Counted from the stretch's first letter, positions 51,544 through 61,108 are shown. The stretch: 64,000 nt of DNA from Porphyromonas cangingivalis (GCF_900638305.1 NZ_LR134506.1:558001-622000); one strand, 5' to 3'. Made by a program: numbers and translations. Notes: generated by a model not told the origin, from the sequence alone.

Positions 51544-53394
51544 ATGGATCGTCAACTTGAACTTCTTGCTCCGGCAAAAAATGCAGATTATGGCATCGAG
51601 GCCATCAGGCATGGGGCTGACGCTGTGTACATCGGAGCTCCATCTTTTGGGGCTCGAGCCGGTGCCGGAAATTCGCTTGAGGACATAGAGCGTTTGATTT
51701 CTTTTGCGCATATTTTCGGTGCAAAAGTTTACGTTGCACTCAACACCATACTCAAGGATGAAGAATTGTCTGAAGCCCGAAAACTGATCCATCAACTCTA
51801 CAATATAGGGGCAGATGCAATCATCATCCAAGATTATGGTTTGTTGATGCTGGATTTGCCTCCGATACCTTTGCACGCCAGCACCCAGATGGACAATGTG
51901 TCTGTCGAACGTATAAAGTTCATCTCCGATCAAGGTTTTGAGCAGGTTGTCATTCCCAGAGAGTTCAGCCTTAATCAAATACGAAGGGTGCATAGGACTC
52001 TCCCCGATATCAGGTTAGAGTGCTTTGTACACGGAGCTTTATGTGTCTCTTATAGTGGAAGGTGCTATGCTGCAGCCGAGTTTCACGATCGAAGTGCTAA
52101 TCGAGGTGCATGCTCACAGGTCTGTCGTCTGCCATTCGATTTGATAGACGGAAAGGGTAGGGTATTGCAGCGTAACAAACACCTACTTTCTATCAAAGAC
52201 CTTAATCGTACAGAACTGATTGCCGATCTCATAGAGGCCGGGGTTACCTCTTTCAAGATAGAAGGAAGACTCAAAGATTTATCTTATGTCAAAAATGTTG
52301 TCTCTCATTATAATCTGGTAATCAATGCTTTTATAGCCGAACATCCTGAATATTCGAGGCGTTCTCATGGAGAGGTGGATTTGAAGTTTATTCCACAGAT
52401 TGATAGAGTTTTCAATAGGGGATATACGGCCTTTGCCCAAAATGGTCGTAAGGAGGATAATTTGGCAGCCTTTGACAGTCCCAAGTCGATGGGTGAAAGA
52501 GTAGGGACTGTCACGTCAATAAAAGGCAGTGTTATCAGGTTACAACGGGAGCCTGGCAAGATCATCTCAAATGGAGATGGTTTGGCATTTTATTTGCCAC
52601 AGGGAGGCACTTCGGGGATAAAGGTAAATGTTTCAGAAGGAGATAAGATAACATTGAATAAACCTTCCGAAGGCTTGAAAATCGGCATGAGTCTATATCG
52701 AAATTTTGATATAGATTTTGAGCGACAGATGGCAAAAGAGACAGCTGAAAGAAAGCTACCGATACACTTTCGCCTTTATGAACAGGAAGATAATAAACTA
52801 TGTCTCTCTGTAGAGACATTTGATGGTATTCGGACATCGGTTGTAGAATCCATTAAGATGGAAAAGTCGCTGAGTGGAGATGCTATTACCTCTATTACTA
52901 ATGTCCTCAATAAGTGCGGAAACACTTTTTATAAGGTTTCCGACATCAATATCAGTCCCGGATTGGACGACATCTTCATTCCAAGAAGTCTGTTGACCGG
53001 TATGCGTCAAAAGGCTTTGGGACAGTTGAATGACGAATTGAGATCTTTTGCGCTAAAAATACGTCCGACCAGACCTCAACCACTAAACGACAGCACGTAT
53101 CCTGAAGCTACGGTGAATTATACCGCAAATGTATTTAATCGATCTGCTCAGTTATTTTATGCGAAACATGGCTCTACTGTAACTGAGATGGCTTACGAGA
53201 TGGAAAAACGATCACAGAAGCCTTTGATGTATACCAAACACTGTATACGTTATAGTCTCGGTATGTGCCCACATTTGCAGGGATATCAAGGCTGCTTTTA
53301 TGAGCCGTGGCTATTAAAATCAACTCATAGTGATCTTACAATGAGGATATCCTTTAATTGTCAGGAGTGCTCGATGAGTCTCTATAAATATTGA
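51544..53394 (+). CDS. U32-family protein, RlhA-type 23S rRNA hydroxylation factor
   Basis: The 616-residue protein has an N-terminal U32 domain (LELLAPAKNADYGIEAIRHG, GADAVYIGA) and a cysteine cluster (HGALCVSYSGRCYAA, RGACSQVC), followed by a DUF3656-like C-terminal half. U32 proteins of this length include RlhA, needed for hydroxylation of a cytidine in 23S rRNA, while shorter ones (TrhP) act on tRNA uridine 34. A former label of the family is collagenase. The RlhA assignment follows length and domain layout. Confidence 0.85.
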   Translation: MDRQLELLAPAKNADYGIEAIRHGADAVYIGAPSFGARAGAGNSLEDIERLISFAHIFGAKVYVALNTILKDEELSEARKLIHQLYNIGADAIIIQDYGLLMLDLPPIPLHASTQMDNVSVERIKFISDQGFEQVVIPREFSLNQIRRVHRTLPDIRLECFVHGALCVSYSGRCYAAAEFHDRSANRGACSQVCRLPFDLIDGKGRVLQRNKHLLSIKDLNRTELIADLIEAGVTSFKIEGRLKDLSYVKNVVSHYNLVINAFIAEHPEYSRRSHGEVDLKFIPQIDRVFNRGYTAFAQNGRKEDNLAAFDSPKSMGERVGTVTSIKGSVIRLQREPGKIISNGDGLAFYLPQGGTSGIKVNVSEGDKITLNKPSEGLKIGMSLYRNFDIDFERQMAKETAERKLPIHFRLYEQEDNKLCLSVETFDGIRTSVVESIKMEKSLSGDAITSITNVLNKCGNTFYKVSDINISPGLDDIFIPRSLLTGMRQKALGQLNDELRSFALKIRPTRPQPLNDSTYPEATVNYTANVFNRSAQLFYAKHGSTVTEMAYEMEKRSQKPLMYTKHCIRYSLGMCPHLQGYQGCFYEPWLLKSTHSDLTMRISFNCQECSMSLYKY

Positions 53395-53432
53395 TTTTGG
53401 GTATTTCCTTTATTGATTTTGGGATTTCCTTT
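53390..53432 (+). repeat. Tandem duplication at the end of the U32 gene
   Basis: ATTGATTTTGGGTATTTCCTTT and a copy lacking one T follow each other (22 and 21 bp). The first copy contains the U32 stop codon. Confidence 0.7.
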
Positions 53433-53662
53433 AATCTCTTTTATAAGAGCTTATTCAACATTTATCAATGGGTTTATAATCACCGTTATGTTAAGTTTAT
53501 TAAGGGCGAGGCAAAGAACATACGGATCAAATCAATATTCATACAAAATAACCATAGAGGTATCTTGAGATTCAACATAGAAAATAGACATCTTAGCATG
53601 AGAAATCTCAATATCTTCAAATCTTTTGATTGAAAAGTACTGACAATTATAGAAAACCCTAT
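53433..53662. other. AT-rich intergenic stretch
   Basis: 230 bp between the U32 gene and the fabK promoter. A rightward frame of 80 codons (53391-53633) exists but has no family likeness, a low-complexity Ile/Asn composition and no start signal. No hairpin of note. Confidence 0.5.
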
Positions 53663-53670
53663 TAACTTTG
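53663..53670 (+). promoter_or_regulatory. -7 box for fabK
   Basis: TAACTTTG at 53663-53670. It lies right on the codon that a longer version of the fabK frame would use, which supports the later start at 53736. Confidence 0.6.
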
Positions 53671-53735
53671 TGGGTGTTGAGGTAATTTTACTCAATGAAA
53701 AATACAAGACTAAAGCATTAAAGAGCGTTTTTACA

Positions 53736-54683
53736 ATGAAAAATCGAGTAACAGAACTATTTCAGATACAATACCCTATCATCTCCGGTGGTATGGTTTG
53801 GTGTAGTGGTCATGAACTTGCAACAGCTGTCTCAGAGGCCGGTGGTTTGGGTCTCGTTGGAGCAGGCTCAATGTATCCTGAGATACTCAGAGGACACATT
53901 CAAAAAACTAAAAAAGCAACCAATAAGCCTTTTGGTGTCAACATACCTTTGATGTATCCAGATGTTGATGCTATCATGAAGATTATTTTGGACGAACACG
54001 TCCCTATTGTTTTCACCTCTGCTGGTAATCCCAAAACATGGACAAAGACCTTACAGGCGGAAGGTATAAAAGTTGCACATGTGGTGAGTAGCAGTAAATT
54101 TGCACTCAAGAGTCAAGATGCAGGTGTGGATGCTGTTGTGGCAGAGGGTTTTGAGGCCGGTGGACATAACGGTCGCGAGGAGACAACCACAATGTGTCTT
54201 ATCCCTTCTGTAGTGGATGCAGTGGAGATTCCGGTGATTGCGGCCGGAGGCATTGGATCGGGACGTGCCATGATGGCAGCCTTCAGTCTTGGTGCTGAGG
54301 GAGTTCAGGTCGGAACTGCCTTTGCGCTTAGTGAGGAGAGTTCGGCTCATCCCGATTTCAAGGCCAGATGTCTCACTCTTCAAGAGGGAGATACGAAACT
54401 TGTTTTGAAGAAGGTTTCCCCTACTCGTCTGTTGACGAGCGACTTCCTTACTGCTGTCGAAGAGGCTGAAGGTAGAGGGGCAACGGCAGATGAACTGAGA
54501 GAACTCTTAGGGCGAGGTCGTAGTAAGAAAGGTATTTTTGAGGGAGATATGGTAAATGGAGAACTTGAGATTGGCCAAATCAGTGCTGCTATCGACGAGA
54601 TTTTGCCCGCTTCACGCATTCTTGAAAATATGATTAAGGAGTTTTATGAAGTACAAGAAAAAATCCGCAATTATACTCGATAA
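53736..54683 (+). CDS. fabK: Enoyl-ACP reductase FabK (2-nitropropane dioxygenase fold)
   Basis: The 315-residue FMN protein reduces enoyl-ACP in the last step of fatty acid elongation. YPIISGGMVWCSGHELATAV, KPFGVNIPLMYP, AEGFEAGGHNGREETTT and AAGGIGSGRAMMAAF are FabK-type motifs (FMN barrel). Porphyromonas gingivalis has a FabK enzyme of this kind. Nitronate monooxygenase is the alternative, but the GGHNGREETTT context favours FabK. Start ATG 53736 follows the promoter; a GTG 22 codons earlier is rejected. Confidence 0.85.
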   Translation: MKNRVTELFQIQYPIISGGMVWCSGHELATAVSEAGGLGLVGAGSMYPEILRGHIQKTKKATNKPFGVNIPLMYPDVDAIMKIILDEHVPIVFTSAGNPKTWTKTLQAEGIKVAHVVSSSKFALKSQDAGVDAVVAEGFEAGGHNGREETTTMCLIPSVVDAVEIPVIAAGGIGSGRAMMAAFSLGAEGVQVGTAFALSEESSAHPDFKARCLTLQEGDTKLVLKKVSPTRLLTSDFLTAVEEAEGRGATADELRELLGRGRSKKGIFEGDMVNGELEIGQISAAIDEILPASRILENMIKEFYEVQEKIRNYTR

Positions 54684-54710
54684 GTAAAAACAGACAAGAC
54701 ATATTAAGAT

Positions 54711-54755
54711 AAAAACATGGTGTAGTGAAATTCATTTTCGCTACACCATGTTTTT
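54711..54755. terminator. Bidirectional terminator after fabK
   Basis: AAAAACATGGTGTAG (54711-54725) and CTACACCATGTTTTT (54741-54755) form a perfect 15-bp stem with a partly pairing loop. A- and T-tracts on both sides suit termination in both directions, ending fabK and the convergent amidotransferase gene. Confidence 0.85.
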
Positions 54756-54885
54756 ATTGTTTTGGATAAACAAATTATAAGTGGCTAAGACTTGATGACG
54801 AGGGGTGGTGGGTACATAAACAAAGCTGAAGATTGTAAGCAATAGCACACTTAATATCACGAAAGCTCTTTTCTGTATTTACGTC

Positions 54886-55464
54886 CTACTTTAACCAATT
54901 GTCTATTATTGCCCGACCTTGTTCCGTAATCACAGATTCCGGATGAAACTGTACCCCCCAAATCGGATATTTCTTATGTGACAACGCTGCAATATTGATG
55001 TCTTCATCATAAGCATCTATACTCAAACAAGAAGGCAAATGCTCTTTGCTGACAACCCAAGAGTGGTACCTCGCTACAAATATAGGTGCTGAAAGCCCTT
55101 CGAACAACTTTCTACTTCCGTTGTCACTGATGGTTATCCGGCTTTTGTGTCCGTGTTTTGGCTTCGGCAAGCACTCTATTTTTCCTCCAAATGCAAGTGC
55201 AATAGCTTGCATTCCCAAGCAAACTCCAAGTATGGAGTGCGTTTCCACACATCTTAGAATTGTAGGAATCAGGTGAGGAAACTCCTCCGGATGTCCCGGC
55301 CCGGGAGAAAGTAGGATATATTCATAATCTTTCAACAAACTTAAATTTTCATCTAAATCCTCTGTATTTATAAACTTATAAGCACAGTCTGTCCGTTCTC
55401 GTATGATCTGTACGAGATTGTATACGAACGAGTCATGATGATTGATTATGAGTATTCGTTTCAT
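54886..55464 (-). CDS. Glutamine amidotransferase PabA/TrpG
   Basis: From ATG 55464 the product has 192 residues, typical for the glutaminase subunit of aminodeoxychorismate or anthranilate synthase. ILIINHHDSFVYNLVQ, SPGPGHPEE, the catalytic Cys in LGVCLGMQ and the QFHPES His-Glu complete the triad. It supplies ammonia to a partner (PabB or TrpE) that is not in this window, so folate or tryptophan use cannot be decided. An ATG 14 codons earlier is rejected as non-homologous. Confidence 0.9.
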   Translation of the reverse strand: MKRILIINHHDSFVYNLVQIIRERTDCAYKFINTEDLDENLSLLKDYEYILLSPGPGHPEEFPHLIPTILRCVETHSILGVCLGMQAIALAFGGKIECLPKPKHGHKSRITISDNGSRKLFEGLSAPIFVARYHSWVVSKEHLPSCLSIDAYDEDINIAALSHKKYPIWGVQFHPESVITEQGRAIIDNWLK

Positions 55465-56124
55465 TTGCTTTGGATTGTTTTTCTCTCCTTTTATTATCAG
55501 CCCCAAATTTACAGCTTATTTCGTTATCATACCTACCATACCTAATATCCTCGTTCATTTTGACTGTTTCTCGATACATGAAAAAGATACCAATGAATAC
55601 ATCGCAATATTTATGTTTGTGAATAGTTTTGGGTGATATGGTTGTACATATATAAACACCTTTAGGAGATTAGACATTTGAGTTGACATGAATTGATATA
55701 TGTATACACATATAATACTCTTGTTTTTATCTGGTATATTATACTCATCATTAAACTTAATATTTAGTTATATTTGAAGGTATAACCCCTCATATGATTG
55801 ATCCAATCAAATGGTAATCAGTTGTTTGCTCTTATTTTGGTGTAAATATTATAATACTGATAGGTTTTCGCTTACATCTCAATATAAGTTACATGTAAAC
55901 AAACGTCTTTAAATGTTTTTATTTTGTTTATTGTCAGTTGCTTATATGTATTTTTCTATATGTGGTAACAGTATCTTCTATGATGAGATGTAACTATTGT
56001 GATTATGATCTGAATGTATGAGTATATGTGTATATGTATTGTTATGGACTTGTGTATGTGGATATATATGTGTACTTTTACAAATGGGAAATATCTTTCT
56101 AAATTAAGATACTTTTAGTGTTCT
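55465..56124. other. 660-bp AT-rich stretch without genes
   Basis: No convincing frame on either strand. The sequence is very AT-rich with alternating stretches such as TATATGTATACACATATA (near 55695-55712) and several TATATGTGTA-like runs at 56015-56072. No exact TAnnTTTG box was found close to the ATG at 56125; TACTTTTA (56110-56117) is the nearest. Confidence 0.55.
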
Positions 56125-56580
56125 ATGGATCATATTGTTATTCGCATAAAGGAAATAATAGAGCAAGAAGGAGTCAGTCAAATTTTGTTTGCAGAAAAGA
56201 CAGGCATTAACAAATCGACTCTAAGCCATGTCCTCACAGGACGTAATCATCCAAGCTCCAAAGTCATTCAAAAGATATTGACAGCCTATCCTCACTATAG
56301 GCACGAGTGGCTACTTAGCGGTGAATTTCCAATGGTGAAAGAAGGCTATAGAGAGCAACAAGCTAAGCAGACCAATATCCCGTTGTTTACTGAAATGACG
56401 GAAAATGTCTTTTCGGAGTCCCCTCATGTGCCCTCTTATCAGCCCCCTACTCTTCAAATTTCGCCTGCACTCACACCCCAAATCGAGGTTGTCACTGCGC
56501 AGGTGGCTCGAAAGGTCGAAAAGATCATCGTTTACTACGATGATAATACTTATCAGACTTTTATGCCACTTGAAGACTGA
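56125..56580 (+). CDS. XRE-family transcriptional regulator
   Basis: The 151-residue protein has an N-terminal helix-turn-helix (VSQILFAEKTGINKSTLSHVL then TGRNHPSS) of the XRE type and a HEWLLSGEFPM motif common in Bacteroidetes relatives, then a Pro/Gln-rich linker and a short C-terminal strand region (KVEKIIVYYDDNTYQTF). Its target is unknown. The long AT-rich region before it may hold its control sites. Confidence 0.8.
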   Translation: MDHIVIRIKEIIEQEGVSQILFAEKTGINKSTLSHVLTGRNHPSSKVIQKILTAYPHYRHEWLLSGEFPMVKEGYREQQAKQTNIPLFTEMTENVFSESPHVPSYQPPTLQISPALTPQIEVVTAQVARKVEKIIVYYDDNTYQTFMPLED

Positions 56581-56803
56581 GGTGACAGTACTTGAAGTTA
56601 TTGCTCGTTCGTCTTTTTTACTACAGGTTAATCTCATTGTAAGTGAATGATTTAATGAAGAGTAATCAAGTGAGGGCATGTGTGATAGGGATACCTTATT
56701 TTATATCACTGTGAAGTTTTCTTAGGTTTGAGTATGCTCTGGGAGATTGCTTAGGCTTCAAAATGATTGTGACAGATATGCTGATAATTAAGAAAATATG
56801 ACT

Positions 56804-56811
56804 ATCTTTGC
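56804..56811 (+). promoter_or_regulatory. -7 box for rpmE2
   Basis: TATCTTTG at 56804-56811; the leader to the ATG at 56873 is about 55 nt. The -33 element is unclear. Confidence 0.55.
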
Positions 56812-56872
56812 GCAGAAATTATCCGGTTACCGCACAACGAAAGAAATATAAACAACAAATTAATATACAGCA

Positions 56873-57127
56873 ATGAAAAAGGACATCCATCCTGAAAATT
56901 ACCGCAAGGTTGTCTTCAAAGACATGTCTAACGAAGAAATCTTCATCACACGTTCGACTGCAAATTCAAGAGAAACCATCGAGATCGACGGTGAGACTTA
57001 TCCACTCATCAAGGTTGAAATCTCCAGCTCTTCACACCCTTTCTATACAGGTAAGGCTAAGCTTGTCGACACTGCAGGACGTGTAGATAAGTTCATGAAC
57101 CGTTACGGTAACAGAGCAAAGAAGTAA
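56873..57127 (+). CDS. rpmE2: 50S ribosomal protein L31, type B
   Basis: The 84-residue protein matches type B L31: [41 protein letters not shown]. The zinc-binding cysteines of type A L31 are absent. It contacts 5S rRNA and the 30S subunit. The gene stands alone between its promoter and a terminator. Confidence 0.95.
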   Translation: MKKDIHPENYRKVVFKDMSNEEIFITRSTANSRETIEIDGETYPLIKVEISSSSHPFYTGKAKLVDTAGRVDKFMNRYGNRAKK

Positions 57128-57210
57128 TAAAGTTCATTGCTCCATTTTATATACTTTGATGGAGTAAGAGCTTAGCTAATTGTGATCGGTAGCGTATACC
57201 GATGCATAAG

Positions 57211-57250
57211 GCGAGGGTACATGAGTCTGAAGACAATGCACCCTCGCTTT
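57211..57250 (+). terminator. Terminator of rpmE2
   Basis: GCGAGGGTACAT (57211-57222) pairs with ATGCACCCTCGC (57236-57247) with one mismatch, followed by TTTGTTTTATT. Confidence 0.8.
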
Positions 57251-57283
57251 GTTTTATTCATAATACAGCTGTTTGTTTAGATT

Positions 57284-58690
57284 ATGTCGTTTTACTCCAT
57301 CAATCAAACGATTTGCGCACTTGCTACTCCCATGGGGAGATCAGCCATTGGCGTCATAAAGATATCGGGGACTATTGCCTTTGATGTACTCAAAAGGGTA
57401 TTTAAGCCTTTGAGCAAAAAGGACTATGATCCCCTATCCCAACACGTGAGTTATGGATGGATTGTGGATCCCCAAAATGATGAGTATATCGACGATGTCG
57501 TGGTCGTCACTTACGTCAACCCTAAATCCTATACCGGAGAGGATATGGTGGAGATATCGTGCCATGGTTCACCGTACATCTTGAGTGAGGTTATGAAGTT
57601 GCTGATTGCTTCGGGTGTACGACCTGCAGAGGGTGGAGAGTTCACGAAAAGAGCCTTTGCCAATGGTAAGATGGACCTTAGCCAGGCCGAGGCTGTAGCA
57701 GATGTCATCTCAAGTACGAATAAAGCTGCTCTCAGGATGTCTATGAGTCAAATGCGTGGACATTTTAGCAGAAAGATAGAAGCCCTTAGAGAGACCCTTA
57801 TCAGGTTTTGCTCGTTACTTGAATTGGAGTTGGATTTCAGTGAAGAAGATGTCGAATTTGCAGATCGAAAGGCTCTGACAGATTCTTGTTCTTCGATTTT
57901 AGGTGAACTGAAGGAGTTAAGCAGTAGTTTTGAGAAAGGCAGGGTCATCAAAAACGGGATCCCTATTGCCATTGCAGGGGCTACAAATGCCGGTAAGTCT
58001 ACCCTTTTGAACGCACTTTTGGAAGACGATAGAGCCATTGTCTCGGATATCCATGGCACTACCCGCGATGCGATAGAGGATACGGTGATACTCGGAGGAC
58101 GAGAGTTCAGGTTTATAGATACAGCCGGTATACGAGATACAGATGATCCTATCGAAAGCATCGGGATTAACAGATCCTTTGAAAAGATCAATCAAGCCTC
58201 TCTCACCCTTTGGATGATCGATGCCTCAGACAAAGAGCTTGATCTACATACACTCCTTCAGAACATAACCCAACATGCCTCCAAAAGTAGTATTTGTGCT
58301 CTGATCAATAAAAGGGATATAGTGAGTGCCCATGAAATAGAGCAAATAACTCATGTGCTCAAACAGTCAGGCATATCTACGATCATGGCGATAAGTGCGA
58401 AAGATCACCAAGATATTGCCAAAGTCAAGGAAGAGATACTCCGACATTTTGAAGATCTGAATGTAGGAGAAAATGATATCATTGTCTCAAATCTTCGCCA
58501 TGCGACAGCGATACAAGATGCCATGGTTCATCTCGAAACAGTCCTCAATGGTCTTTCTTTAAGTATTCCTGGCGACCTTTTGGCACAAGACCTAAGAGCT
58601 GCCATAAACCACCTCGGAGAAGTCGTAGGCAATGTATCTTCAGACGACATCCTTCACTCCATCTTCAAAAACTTCTGCATCGGCAAGTAA
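57284..58690 (+). CDS. mnmE: tRNA modification GTPase MnmE
   Basis: The 468-residue GTPase works with MnmG to modify the wobble uridine of tRNAs. The N-terminal folate-binding domain (QTICALATPMGRSAIGVIKIS), the inserted G domain with G1 GATNAGKST and DTAGIRDTDD, and the C-terminal FCIGK with its essential Cys are all present. The last codons (TGC ATC GGC AAG TAA) are the left repeat of a small island, so the natural C-terminus is preserved despite the insertion. Confidence 0.96.
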   Translation: MSFYSINQTICALATPMGRSAIGVIKISGTIAFDVLKRVFKPLSKKDYDPLSQHVSYGWIVDPQNDEYIDDVVVVTYVNPKSYTGEDMVEISCHGSPYILSEVMKLLIASGVRPAEGGEFTKRAFANGKMDLSQAEAVADVISSTNKAALRMSMSQMRGHFSRKIEALRETLIRFCSLLELELDFSEEDVEFADRKALTDSCSSILGELKELSSSFEKGRVIKNGIPIAIAGATNAGKSTLLNALLEDDRAIVSDIHGTTRDAIEDTVILGGREFRFIDTAGIRDTDDPIESIGINRSFEKINQASLTLWMIDASDKELDLHTLLQNITQHASKSSICALINKRDIVSAHEIEQITHVLKQSGISTIMAISAKDHQDIAKVKEEILRHFEDLNVGENDIIVSNLRHATAIQDAMVHLETVLNGLSLSIPGDLLAQDLRAAINHLGEVVGNVSSDDILHSIFKNFCIGK

Positions 58691-58727
58691 TTTCTGATTT
58701 TTTCTCACTGCGCTGATTTGGCACTTG
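58676..58727 (+). repeat. Left direct repeat of the mnmE island
   Basis: Starts TGCATCGGCAAGTAATTTCT, which includes the mnmE stop codon. Three mismatches to the right copy, all between 58704 and 58712. Confidence 0.85.
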
Positions 58728-58837
58728 ATACTTGAATCTGCAGATTACGAAGCATATCACTTTTCATTGCTTTCGTCACCCCTACGCCATGATACAGATT
58801 TCTCTTGGTACAGATATTTATACGGTATCGAAGATGC

Positions 58838-60115
58838 TCACTCACTAAATATCACAAAGATTATTTGAATGAATTTAGAATCTATATGTTCGGTGATACA
58901 GATTGGAAATCTCTTTTTTATCGCTAGATCTATTAGAACGTCAGAGCTAGGATGCCCATATGTGTTACTTGTACCATAAGAAATTGGGCACAAGAAGCTA
59001 GTCCCTCTAGGACAGTCAAAATCATGTGATCTTTTGCTTCCATGGTGAGCAATTTGAATCGTACCTACATTGTTCCACAATCCATCTAGCCATTTCTTCA
59101 GTTTTTTTTCCTCATAGTTGGAATCACCATTATAAATACAAGCGACACGCCATTTGAGAGAGTGATCGTCTTTAAGAAAGTCTGAGCAGGAAATAGAACA
59201 AGTCGTTAGATTGTGATAGAGTTGATTATGGGCCTGCTCGACCTTCTGATGATAAAAATGATTTCGATAGGCCTTCTGTTCTATTGGACCGGAGTACAAC
59301 ACTAGGGAGTGGGGATTGATTTTGCCTTCCAACTGATCATAGATATCATCCTTTAATTTCGTCTTTACTGATTTATCCTTGATAATATCGTTTACCTTTT
59401 GTGGATCTCTCAAGACATCCAAAGCTTCCTCCACGGAAATGTCACGCTCCACTCCTAATGTGTTTTTGAAGTACTCCTGAAAGTCTTTGTCATTACACAA
59501 CTTTTTTGCTAATTCTTCTCGAAACTCTTTGCTCGAGTAGTAATTAAAAGGGATATAACACCAAAATTTTAGTCCCTTTAGTGATAGCTTTTTTCCACTA
59601 GATAAGAGGGGATCAATACTTGAGGTATCTTGATCAAGAAAGAGAATATCTTGGTTCATATTCTCCCTTGGGACATCTTCCTCTACCGAACGAATTCGCC
59701 ATACTTTTGTCTCTTTATTAAAGTACTCTTCTGGTGATGTTATAATCTGTACGACCTTTCCTTTAATATCCTTCAAGGCTTTGGGAAAGTTGACAAGAGA
59801 GAGCAAAATAGGATAATCATTGTCCACATGGGGCAAGACAACATTGCGAACCTCCTTTACACTTTCGATTAGAGTGGGGATTAGAGAGATGTGATCCCAA
59901 TCCAAATGAGATATGAATAATATATCTATAGTGTCTTTTTTGGAGAAGGCCTGTTCAATTACTTCCTGTTTAATGACTTTCTTTCTTTCCGCTGATAATG
60001 GAGTAGTTCCACAATCATACACCACTTTATAGCTCCCCCCATCCGATGTATAAAAATGTTCAGAATAAAATGCCCCCTGACCTACAGGATGAAAAAATCG
60101 CTTTATTATATTCAT
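58838..60115 (-). CDS. MBL-fold metallohydrolase, island cargo
   Basis: The 425-residue protein has the metallo-beta-lactamase fold: VVYDCGT near residue 32, a metal motif SHLDWDH with His70, Asp72, Asp74 and His75 (the HxDxDH form seen in ComEC-like domains), a central Lys-rich helical insert (about 190-290) and a late QIAHHGSKRSHDF with the next ligands. No signal peptide or membrane span is seen, so it is cytoplasmic. The substrate is unknown; nuclease or phosphodiesterase activity fits the fold. Island position makes a defence role possible. Confidence 0.8.
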   Translation of the reverse strand: MNIIKRFFHPVGQGAFYSEHFYTSDGGSYKVVYDCGTTPLSAERKKVIKQEVIEQAFSKKDTIDILFISHLDWDHISLIPTLIESVKEVRNVVLPHVDNDYPILLSLVNFPKALKDIKGKVVQIITSPEEYFNKETKVWRIRSVEEDVPRENMNQDILFLDQDTSSIDPLLSSGKKLSLKGLKFWCYIPFNYYSSKEFREELAKKLCNDKDFQEYFKNTLGVERDISVEEALDVLRDPQKVNDIIKDKSVKTKLKDDIYDQLEGKINPHSLVLYSGPIEQKAYRNHFYHQKVEQAHNQLYHNLTTCSISCSDFLKDDHSLKWRVACIYNGDSNYEEKKLKKWLDGLWNNVGTIQIAHHGSKRSHDFDCPRGTSFLCPISYGTSNTYGHPSSDVLIDLAIKKRFPICITEHIDSKFIQIIFVIFSE

Positions 60116-60165
60116 GACTTTTCAAAACAATATAATAACTTGTACATGAGTCCGACTAACTAATA

Positions 60166-60173
60166 CAAATGTA
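60166..60173 (-). promoter_or_regulatory. -7 box for the MBL gene
   Basis: Minus strand TACATTTG (60173-60166), about 50 nt before the ATG at 60115; no clear -33. Confidence 0.45.
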
Positions 60174-60240
60174 CTCTTTCTTATATAAATAATCTATAAC
60201 ATCCATCTGATATTTTACTAGTATTTTCCCTCATTTATAC

Positions 60241-60426
60241 AAGAGATCGCAACCTCAGCTTCTGACTGAGTTACCCGAAAGCTTTCAGACCGCCGAAGCC
60301 CTTCTGATCGCAGAGCGTATCGGAATTAAAGAACGAGCCTTTAAGGATTTTCTCAGTCGCAATATCGGGACGCTTTTTACCAAGGAACGACACGGTGTCT
60401 ATCGAAAACTCGGCCTACAAACCTGA
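60241..60426 (+). pseudogene. 3' fragment of a DUF3987-like island gene
   Basis: The frame ending at TGA 60424-60426 translates to a segment with LLTELPESFQTAEALLIAE, RIGIKERAFKDFLS and GTLFTKERHGVYRKLG. This resembles the C-terminal end of DUF3987-type proteins of Bacteroidetes mobilisable islands. No start or upstream domain is present, so it is a leftover of a larger gene. Confidence 0.55.
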
Positions 60427-60980
60427 TGCACTTTCTGCATTTCTGTATTTCTTCCCCTATTGACAGATTGAAAGTACACAAAGTGTGGATAGTGCCTGAA
60501 AATATAGGCCCCATGAAAAAACGTTGTCTAATCTGATGACGACAGTTGCCTAAGGTGATGCGACAAGTTAGACAACGTCAGTTCGATATAAGGAAGAGAT
60601 ATAATGTGTTGATTATTATGATGTTTGTTTTTTACGCATTTTTTAGATGCTTACATTGCTCTCATATGTCTTTTTACTTGTGTCTGGCTCCCAAAGACTT
60701 AGATATTGGCTCTTCTTTGCGATTATCCTATTGAAATAGAAAGTGTAAATATATTGATTTACAGATACTTAGTTGTATTGTGACATATTTTCTTAGAACG
60801 AACTGGCGTATTTATAGAGTGCAACACCTGAAAGAAGATTGAACGATTAAGAACTAAGAAACGCAATTTAACTGCACAACCTATATAAAACAGTGAGATT
60901 GGGATAATTTTTCATTTATTCTATGGGGGCTTCTACCGATTAAAAAGCTAATCGCCTAATTGATAGAGAGGTAAATATAT
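60427..60980. other. Gene-poor right part of the island
   Basis: About 550 bp with no supported gene; a 62-codon frame at 60546 has no likeness to a family. It contains the inverted repeat at 60521-60578. Confidence 0.5.
60521..60578. repeat. Inverted repeat in the island
   Basis: ACGTTGTCTAA (60521-60531) and TTAGACAACGT (60568-60578) are perfect inverted copies 36 bp apart. Length and spacing resemble a recombination or regulatory site more than a terminator, as no T-tract follows. Confidence 0.6.
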
Positions 60981-61032
60981 TGCATCGGCAAGTAATTTCT
61001 GATTTTTTGTGACTGAGCTGATTTGGCACTTG
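60981..61032 (+). repeat. Right direct repeat of the mnmE island
   Basis: Copy of the mnmE end without the preceding codons. It lies about 100 bp before ftsE and marks the original host junction. Confidence 0.85.
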
Positions 61033-61100
61033 TTGGTTTACGAACCTACGTTGAGCCTTTGTATCATTTTTCATCCCGAATGTATGTCATTCTTTTTACG

Positions 61101-61108
61101 TAATTTTG
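61101..61108 (+). promoter_or_regulatory. -7 box for ftsE
   Basis: TAATTTTG at 61101-61108, 30 nt before the ATG at 61138; -33 unclear. Confidence 0.5.

Larger units (their letters stand above)
58676..61032. mobile_element. Small island inserted at the 3' end of mnmE
   Basis: 52-bp direct repeats (58676-58727 and 60981-61032; 49 of 52 identical) that begin with the last four mnmE codons bound about 2.3 kb. Inside are an MBL-fold gene, a fragment of an island-type gene and an inverted repeat. The 3' end of mnmE (trmE/thdF) is the known target of SGI1-type elements, which keep the last codons intact as here. No integrase remains, so the island is a remnant or is moved by another element. Confidence 0.75.

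Noticed and set aside
53391-53633. 80-codon gene after the U32 gene
   Set aside because: It begins in a tandem duplication overlapping the U32 stop, has low-complexity composition and no start signal.
60546-60734. 62-codon gene in the island
   Set aside because: It starts inside an inverted repeat, has no family likeness and no promoter.
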